Assembly: GCA_964415185.1 (NCBI GenBank)
Contig: CAYPZI010000020.1
Coordinates: 1 to 32,484, forward strand
Length of the DNA stretch: 32,484 bases
Source: CAYVBJ01 sp964415185
GTDB lineage: Bacteria > Bacteroidota > Rhodothermia > Balneolales > Balneolaceae
Direction: 5' to 3'
Below the pieces are notes generated by a model. The model saw nothing but the letters and a program-made list of their open reading frames with translations. It had not been told where the DNA came from and did no database searches. This document shows, one piece after another, positions 26,919 through 32,484 of the stretch. Within the stretch, counting starts at the first letter, position 1; each line of letters starts with the position of its first letter. The translations under genes were made by a program, and so were the position numbers.

Positions 26919-26949
26919 GAAAGATAAATTTTTTCACACTTAAATCAAA
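26919..26949 (-). promoter_or_regulatory. Candidate Bacteroidota-type promoter of rplU-rpmA
   Basis: On the minus strand: TTTG (26946-26949), exactly 19 bp spacer, then TATCTTTC (26919-26926), one mismatch from TAnnTTTG. The rplU ATG follows 40 bp later. The -33 box overlaps the stop codon of the DUF4399 gene upstream. Best promoter match found in the window. Confidence 0.55.
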
Positions 26950-27376
26950 GGTCGGAAACATACACGGTAATTTTTTCCGACATTACCGGCGGGTTGTGCG
27001 GTGTATGGGTAAAATCTCCGAGTATAAGCTGCAGAGTGTGCTTTCCCGGGGGAAGTGTGAGAACAGTTTCGGTTTGTCCCAGCCCGAAATGTCTTACTTT
27101 ATCACTTGTTGGGAGAGGCTTGGTAAGGTCCGGGAGTTCATCAACATCAATCAACAAATGATGATGGCCGGTTCCTTCAACATTTTGACCTGCAGGTGCA
27201 ACGCCCATATTGCTTAAGCCGAATACGATTTTGAACGTGGTGGGTACAACAGCTCCATGCTGCGGCTGTACGATGTAAGCTCTTGCATTTTCAGTTGCTT
27301 CACTGTTTTGTGCCTGCACCAAAACGGGGGCAATCAATACGATAATAAGGATAGTCAGAAGATTCTTTAGTTTCAT
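26945..27376 (-). CDS. DUF4399 periplasmic protein
   Basis: 143 residues. Signal peptide about 1-22 (VLVQAQ). The mature part is the DUF4399 fold: ARAYIVQPQHGAVVPTTFKI, VFGLSNMGVAPAGQ, GTGHHHLLIDVDELP (three adjacent histidines, 71-73) and LPPGKHTLQLILGDFTHTPH. The histidine cluster would suit metal binding, but that is inference; the family has no established function known to me. 66 bp upstream of rplU on the same strand, but rplU has its own promoter candidate. Confidence 0.85.
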   Translation of the reverse strand: MKLKNLLTILIIVLIAPVLVQAQNSEATENARAYIVQPQHGAVVPTTFKIVFGLSNMGVAPAGQNVEGTGHHHLLIDVDELPDLTKPLPTSDKVRHFGLGQTETVLTLPPGKHTLQLILGDFTHTPHNPPVMSEKITVYVSDL

Positions 27377-27543
27377 TTTACGTATATTTCAAAGGTTTTC
27401 AGGTTTATCATTTAATCTGATACTGTTTGTACAAACGATACCCGGTATGTTAAAGTACGGGTTTCATTTTTACATAGATTAATCATTTTGAAAAATAACT
27501 GTAAGTATTTTGTAACCAAAATCATTCAATAGAAAAAGAATTT

Positions 27544-30138
27544 ATGACACAAAGATACCGACTCTCTACCGCATTTCTGTTTTTTTTATTTTCACTTCTT
27601 TCGTTTAATACCTCCAATGCCCAGTTGATTGAGGACTTTGAGCAGGGGACAAAAACCTTTTGGGCTGCCGCAAGTGTTGATCTTGTCTCCGGTACCTGGT
27701 TTTTCGATGAGGCACTGCTTGGTACCGATAACCGGGACAGAAAATTTGATACCAAAGCGGTGCGTATGCGTTCGAATGGGAGAATTATTATGCAATTTGA
27801 CAAAACCGATGGCATTGAGAATATTTCTTTTCATTTTTCGAATTCAGGATTTTCGAATGATACGGGAGGACGCGTTCAGGCTCAGTACTCTCTTGATGGC
27901 GGGTCAACCTGGGTTGATGCGGGAGATGAAATTTCTGCTACCGATCAATTGGTCAGCCACACCATACCGGTGAACCAGCCGGGAGATATCCGTGTACGAA
28001 TTGAACACAGGGCCGGCGGCCGTGTAAATATTGATGATCTTATTTTAACGGACTTTGTTGAAGCACAAGAAGAGCCGACTATTGATGTAATTGTAAATAA
28101 TCTCGAAATCAGTACAGGTTCATTACTGGAACTGGAACCGGTAAATCTTGGAAATAAATCAACGGAAACGATACGTATCCGTAATCGCGGAAACCAAACA
28201 CTTGAAATTAACGGTGTTTCAATCCAGGACTCTCAGGTTTTTACGACAACTCCTCTTCAAAATACGTCTCTGGAGTTTAACGAATCAGTAGAATTTAATG
28301 TGGAATTTGAACCCATAGAAACCGGTGTTTTCAACGGTACGCTTGTTGTTTCCAGCAACGCTGCAAATAGCCCGGAATTTGAGTTGTCACTTACAAGTGA
28401 GGCCTTTTCGGAAAGCTCGATTATCCCGATATCTGAGGCACGCGAAGTTCCGTTTGGCACTCGTGTCACCGTTAGCGGAAGGATTACAGCAGGTAATGAA
28501 TTTAGCGGGCCGGCTTATTTTCAGGATGAAACTGCCGGTATTGCTGCATTCTGGGAGCCGTTTCATTCGCAGGCTGCGATTGGTGATTCAATTGTAATTA
28601 CAGGGCCCGTAACTGAATTTAATCCGATCGGCGGTACTCCCGGTACCTTCCTGAGGCAAATAGGGGTACATAATGGTGATGATGACATTACGTTTGAAAT
28701 CATCAGTAACTCTCCCCGGATTGTTGAACCGGATCCGGTTACGATTCAGGAAATGAATGCAGGCGGATTTGAAGGTGAAATTGTGATTATTGAAAACGTA
28801 AATATCAATTTCAGCGGTAATTTTCAGGGAAATACGAATTACGAAATCAACGACGGTACAGCAACAGGTGAAATGCGCATTGATAACGACACAAACCTGG
28901 TGGGGGTTACGGCTCCTGACGAGCCTGTTAATATTGTTGGCGTTGTAGGACGGTTTGACGGAGTATTCCAGCTACTGCCCCGGTTTGCCGAAGATCTCGG
29001 AGCAGAACCGGTAATCTTACCGGGTGATGATGTTTCCAAAGACCAGACTTTTGATGTAGTTACCTGGAATATCGAGTGGTTCGGAGATCCTTTCAGCGGG
29101 CCTTCCGATACCGAACTGCAACTCGAAAACGTGAAAACAGTGATTACTACAATCGATGCCGACCTTTATGCCTTTCAGGAAATATCGAACTCTTCGCAAT
29201 TTAACAGGCTAGTAGATGAATTACAGGAGTATGGTGGATTTGAAGCCGGGTTTTCGCAACAGCAAAAAACAGCATTCCTTTTTAAAAAGGCGTCCGTTGA
29301 TTCACTTGATTCAGGGCTCATCAACCAGGGGATGGTTTCCTTTGACTGGGCCAATGGCAGGCTGCCACTGATGTTTCGTTTCAATGCGAGTATTGAAGGC
29401 ATGAACAGGGAAATATTTGCCTTTAACATCCATGCAAAAGCGCTGGCGGATGAAGAATCTTATAACAGGCGGGTAAGGGCTTCTTCCCAGATGAAGAGCT
29501 TCCTGGATAATAATCATTTGAATGATAATGTAATATTCATCGGTGATTACAATGACGATGTAACTTTGTCAACTTATAACGAAGAGGTTTCACCTTATCA
29601 GAATTTTGTTGACGATAGCAATTACCTTGTCATTACCAAAACCCTTAGCGACCAAGGGGCTACATCGTTTCGATCACTATCAATGATTGACCATATCACA
29701 ATAAATTCGGCATTTGTACCGGATTATTTTGAAGGAACGGAAAGGGTGGAGAACCCGAATTTTATCGGTTCATTTCTTTCAAGCACTTCCGACCACTTCC
29801 CCGTGTCTACAAGGTTTTCATTTTCGGAGAGTGTCAGCATTGATGATGAGATTGCGGGCGATCTGCCTGAGAATTTCAGCCTGGAACAGAATTTCCCGAA
29901 TCCGTTTAACCCGGTAACCCAGATTCAGTTTAACCTGCCAAGTGCTCAGCAGGTAAACCTGGATGTTTACAATGTGCTGGGTCAGCGTGTGTCTAACCTG
30001 CTAAGCAATGAAGCCCGGTCGGCCGGAACACATACTGTTTCATTCGATGCATCCAGGTTTTCAAGCGGGGTCTATTTTTATCGCTTGTCGTTGCAAAACG
30101 GTGAGCAGCTGACCCGGAAAATGATGCTGGTGAAATAA
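27544..30138 (+). CDS. T9SS-secreted endonuclease/exonuclease/phosphatase-fold nuclease
   Basis: 864 residues. Signal peptide about 1-26 (NTSNAQ), then a jelly-roll-like N-terminal domain (about 27-175), an ASPM/SPD-2/Hydin-type domain (about 190-290, LEPVNLGNKSTETIRIRNRG), an OB-fold-like domain (about 296-480, RVTVSGRITAGNEFSGPAYF), and an EEP catalytic domain (about 503-770). The EEP motifs are complete: WNIEWF (Asn509), FQEI (Glu546, metal), NIHAKA (628-633), GDYND (Asp668, Asn670), SMIDHI, and SDHFP (Asp750, His751). Residues about 785-864 are a type A T9SS CTD (LEQNFPNPFNPVTQIQFNLP at its start, KMMLVK at the end). Likely a surface-bound or released nuclease for extracellular DNA/RNA use; a phosphodiesterase on other substrates is possible. 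Monocistronic by layout. Confidence 0.92.
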   Translation: MTQRYRLSTAFLFFLFSLLSFNTSNAQLIEDFEQGTKTFWAAASVDLVSGTWFFDEALLGTDNRDRKFDTKAVRMRSNGRIIMQFDKTDGIENISFHFSNSGFSNDTGGRVQAQYSLDGGSTWVDAGDEISATDQLVSHTIPVNQPGDIRVRIEHRAGGRVNIDDLILTDFVEAQEEPTIDVIVNNLEISTGSLLELEPVNLGNKSTETIRIRNRGNQTLEINGVSIQDSQVFTTTPLQNTSLEFNESVEFNVEFEPIETGVFNGTLVVSSNAANSPEFELSLTSEAFSESSIIPISEAREVPFGTRVTVSGRITAGNEFSGPAYFQDETAGIAAFWEPFHSQAAIGDSIVITGPVTEFNPIGGTPGTFLRQIGVHNGDDDITFEIISNSPRIVEPDPVTIQEMNAGGFEGEIVIIENVNINFSGNFQGNTNYEINDGTATGEMRIDNDTNLVGVTAPDEPVNIVGVVGRFDGVFQLLPRFAEDLGAEPVILPGDDVSKDQTFDVVTWNIEWFGDPFSGPSDTELQLENVKTVITTIDADLYAFQEISNSSQFNRLVDELQEYGGFEAGFSQQQKTAFLFKKASVDSLDSGLINQGMVSFDWANGRLPLMFRFNASIEGMNREIFAFNIHAKALADEESYNRRVRASSQMKSFLDNNHLNDNVIFIGDYNDDVTLSTYNEEVSPYQNFVDDSNYLVITKTLSDQGATSFRSLSMIDHITINSAFVPDYFEGTERVENPNFIGSFLSSTSDHFPVSTRFSFSESVSIDDEIAGDLPENFSLEQNFPNPFNPVTQIQFNLPSAQQVNLDVYNVLGQRVSNLLSNEARSAGTHTVSFDASRFSSGVYFYRLSLQNGEQLTRKMMLVK

Positions 30139-30257
30139 AAGATCCGTATCGAAATATGCGTTAACCTGCACTTAATGAGCGGCCTCTCCAATCAAACCGC
30201 TTAAACCGCGATCAAAGGAGTTCTGCGAAATCTTCATTCTGTTTCGTATTTTTTAGT

Positions 30258-31517
30258 ATGGAATATGATCTGAAGATTTTGTGGAACCTGCTTACTGCAC
30301 TCGGAATAGGAATGCTGATTGGGATTGAACGGGGATGGAAAGGGAGAGAGCAGGAAGAAGGCGAACGGGTTGCAGGTATCAGGACTTTTACCCTAACCGG
30401 TATATTGGGAGGAATTACGGGCCTTATCTACCTTCAGACTTCCGAGTGGTTTCTTGCAGCATCTATCCTTGGATTTACAATTGTCGTGGCAGTGGCACAT
30501 TTTATCAGCTCAAGAGAGAAAGAAGATATTGGAATTACCACCCTGGTGGCCTTGCTTATTACTTTTGTACTGGGAGCATGGGCTTCATTAGGAAATCATG
30601 CTTATGTATTCGGTGTTGCAGTTGTTGTGGTTGCCATTCTGGGATATAAGCCGGAGATACACAAATTTGTAAAAAACATATCAACACAAGAGATCTATGC
30701 GGGCATAAAACTCCTGATTATTTCTGTAATTCTTTTGCCTTTGCTTCCAAATGAAGGTTACGGACCCTGGAAGGCCTTGAATCCGTACTGGGTATGGTGG
30801 ATGGTAGTATTAATTACGGGTTTATCTTTTATCGGGTACATTGCCATAAAACATTTCGGGAAAAGAAAAGGGGTACTTCTTACATCGTTGGCAGGCGGCA
30901 TGGCATCATCAACCGCAGTAACCCTGAGTATGGCTCAAATGGCTAAAAAAACGGTTGTTGTTCCGGTATTCATGATCGGAGTACTGGTTGCTTCCCTTAT
31001 TATGCTCGTGCGGGTTTGTATTGAAGTGGCTATTGTTCATTCCGAACTGCTGGTTTTGCTTTGGATTCCCATACTGGTTATGATTCTGTTCACGGTAACA
31101 GGGATGTTCTGGATGTTGAAAACCCGTTCTGAACCTGTGAAGGGGAAATCAACCGAGATAGACCTCCAGAATCCTTTTCAAATAAAAACTGCCCTTCAAT
31201 TCGGTTTGCTGCTCGGCTTGATATTGTTGCTCTCCGAAGGAATGAAAGAGTGGTTCGGCGATGAAGGTATTTATGTCTTGTCGCTGGTATCGGGCTTAAT
31301 GGATGTGGATGCAATTACACTTTCACTGTCCAAAATGGCAATGGAAGACCTGAACGATAAAGTAGCAGTAACCGGTATTGTTTTGGCAGTATTTTCAAAT
31401 ACCCTCGTTAAGGGGTTGATGTTTTCATTTCTAACCAATTTCAGGGCGAGTCTTAAACTGTTGTTTGTAATGATTCTGTCAGGTGCCGCAGGCCTTGTAA
31501 CTATTATTTTCATCTGA
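30258..31517 (+). CDS. MgtC/SapB + DUF4010 integral membrane protein
   Basis: 419 residues, almost entirely hydrophobic with about a dozen predicted membrane segments. The N-terminal MgtC-like domain (about 8-135) has LGIGMLIGIERGWKGREQEE and RVAGIRTFTLTGILGG. The C-terminal DUF4010 domain (about 185-415) has LLTSLAGGMASSTAVTLSMA and LVSGLMDVDAITLSLSKMAM. Inner-membrane location. MgtC proteins are linked to magnesium limitation and ATP-synthase control in pathogens, but this long form is not characterised to my knowledge and the transport substrate is unknown. Confidence 0.88.
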   Translation: MEYDLKILWNLLTALGIGMLIGIERGWKGREQEEGERVAGIRTFTLTGILGGITGLIYLQTSEWFLAASILGFTIVVAVAHFISSREKEDIGITTLVALLITFVLGAWASLGNHAYVFGVAVVVVAILGYKPEIHKFVKNISTQEIYAGIKLLIISVILLPLLPNEGYGPWKALNPYWVWWMVVLITGLSFIGYIAIKHFGKRKGVLLTSLAGGMASSTAVTLSMAQMAKKTVVVPVFMIGVLVASLIMLVRVCIEVAIVHSELLVLLWIPILVMILFTVTGMFWMLKTRSEPVKGKSTEIDLQNPFQIKTALQFGLLLGLILLLSEGMKEWFGDEGIYVLSLVSGLMDVDAITLSLSKMAMEDLNDKVAVTGIVLAVFSNTLVKGLMFSFLTNFRASLKLLFVMILSGAAGLVTIIFI

Positions 31518-31662
31518 AAAAAGGATGTAACATAAGCCTGTGCGAAAGCTCTTGTAAACAGAGTTAACATTGAAATCCGTTGAGATATTAAGCCGGCTCC
31601 TGTTTCTGAAAAAAGAAATTGTAAGGGTGATGATATCCCGGGAAATATTAATCCCTAAGATT

Positions 31663-32220
31663 ATGCAGACAAAAATATTTCTTTCCAGAATTGAAACAAA
31701 AATCGGATCGCTGGTCGCCGGCGTCACCGATGATGCCGTTATTTTTCTTGAATTTCAGCGGGGTACCAGGGTTCAGAGAAAGCTTGAACAACTGCACGAG
31801 AATTTTACGATTGAATTACAGATAAAAAAGTGCGAGCTGCATGAGGAAGTACTATCCCAGGTAAATGAATATTTTGATGGCAACAGGGTGGAATTTGATT
31901 TGCCAATGAGAACAGTCGGTACAAAGTTTCAAAACAAGGTGTGGGAATTGCTCATGACGGTACCGGCCGGCCAAACAGTAAGCTATTCTGATGCAGCTGA
32001 ATTCCTGGGCCATTATTACTCTGCTGAAGATGTGGCTTCAGCGGCAAATGCCAATCATATTATGCTTTTGGTACCCTGCCACAGGTTAGTGGGAAAAGAC
32101 GGATCACTTGTAGGTTATAGCGGCGGTATTGACAGGAAACGATGGCTGCTCGAACACGAAAGAAAAGTTTCAGGATACGCGGGAACTGAAATGGAAGAAA
32201 TCACTTCCAACGTAAGTTGA
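31663..32220 (+). CDS. ogt: Methylated-DNA-[protein]-cysteine S-methyltransferase (unusual finger residue)
   Basis: 185 residues from ATG 31663. The open frame extends upstream to a TTG at 31570 and an ATG at 31630, but 31663 starts where the family N-domain begins (MQTKIFLSRIETKIGSLVAG). It repairs O6-alkylguanine by irreversible transfer to cysteine. The acceptor is Cys139 in LLVPCHRLVGKDGSLVGYSG, followed by RKRWLLEHE. The helix-turn-helix region has VPAGQTVSYSDAAEFLG (Tyr108, matching human Tyr114) and Asn131 (human Asn137). At the position of the conserved arginine finger (17 residues before the Cys; human Arg128) there is Glu122, in YSAEDVASAANANHI. Activity is therefore uncertain. Gene symbol by family only. 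Downstream of the MgtC-like gene, same strand. Confidence 0.88.
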   Translation: MQTKIFLSRIETKIGSLVAGVTDDAVIFLEFQRGTRVQRKLEQLHENFTIELQIKKCELHEEVLSQVNEYFDGNRVEFDLPMRTVGTKFQNKVWELLMTVPAGQTVSYSDAAEFLGHYYSAEDVASAANANHIMLLVPCHRLVGKDGSLVGYSGGIDRKRWLLEHERKVSGYAGTEMEEITSNVS

Positions 32221-32240
32221 TTGTTGCCCGTTTCTCATAC

Positions 32241-32366
32241 GCCGTTAACGGTTCGTTTGCAGGGCAGCCAGAAAAGATGGTCATTTTCTATGTATCCGGA
32301 ATTGATTCACTACAGGCCCCTTTTGCAATCTATAGGCACAAGCGGTACTGTTAACGGCTTTTTTTT
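32241..32366 (+). other. Long inverted repeat ending in a T-run (putative structured RNA or terminator)
   Basis: The left arm GCCGTTAACGGTTCGTTTG (32241-32259) pairs with CAAGCGGTACTGTTAACGGC (32339-32358): nine Watson-Crick pairs at the base, then pairs interrupted only by G:U wobbles and one bulged A when read as plus-strand RNA. Eight T residues follow directly (32359-32366). The 79-nt interior contains a smaller hairpin, AGAAAAGA/TC(A)TTTTCT (32270-32289). The loop is much longer than a normal terminator's. It starts 20 bp after the alkyltransferase stop, so it may end that transcript. Confidence 0.45.
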
Positions 32367-32369
32367 GAT

Positions 32370-32484
<115 letters not shown>

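Noticed and set aside
27487..27512. Promoter for the secreted nuclease (TTTG then TATTTTG)
   Set aside because: The spacer is only 15 bp and the -7 box is one base short, outside the usual Bacteroidota spacing.
30139..30257. Terminator after the secreted nuclease
   Set aside because: Only a short GCGG/CCGC pairing is present, with no following T-run; not enough to call.

Overview
The window looks like a chromosomal segment of a Bacteroidota-type Gram-negative bacterium, most likely of the Balneolota/Rhodothermota side. The reasons are a type IX secretion (T9SS) porU-porV pair, two secreted proteins with T9SS C-terminal sorting domains, a FecI-like ECF sigma factor of the Bacteroidota expansion, ATG starts without Shine-Dalgarno sequences, and TTTG/TAnnTTTG-like promoters. 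The phylum placement is inference from gene content. No tRNA, rRNA, CRISPR array, transposase or phage gene was seen.

Layout. 1-3072 (minus strand): a partial carotenoid desaturase (crtI-like, running off the left edge), an RlpA-like lipoprotein and an ECF sigma factor. Intergenic short repeats lie on both sides of rlpA. 3405-4943 (plus): apolipoprotein N-acyltransferase. 4927-17651 (minus): a tightly packed five-gene cluster, in transcription order porU sortase, porV, a very large T9SS-sorted M6-like protein whose zinc motif is destroyed, a gluzincin/beta-propeller/beta-barrel outer-membrane protein, and a DUF5683-like protein. 17938-22884 (minus): two adjacent TPR lipoproteins, a cystathionine gamma-synthase/lyase and a thiolase. 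23068-23445 (plus): RidA. 23642-26156 (minus): an FAH-family hydrolase overlapping an M23 peptidase. 26300-26878 (minus): rplU-rpmA with a promoter and a clear terminator. 26945-27376 (minus): a DUF4399 protein. 27544-32220 (plus): a T9SS-exported nuclease, an MgtC/DUF4010 membrane protein and an O6-alkylguanine-DNA alkyltransferase with an unusual arginine-finger substitution. The right end holds a long inverted repeat ending in a T-run, then an array of 7-bp repeats cut by the window edge.

How it fits together. The core is cell-envelope biology. Lnt, RlpA, M23 and the TPR lipoproteins act in the periplasm and envelope. PorU and PorV cleave and anchor T9SS cargo at the outer membrane, and two proteins in the window carry cargo-type CTDs. 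The most interesting unit is the porU-porV cluster: a likely co-expressed module pairing the sortase machinery with a pseudo-protease cargo and a surface metalloprotease-barrel fusion. A role as an accessory T9SS assembly or maturation unit is inference from linkage and domain content.
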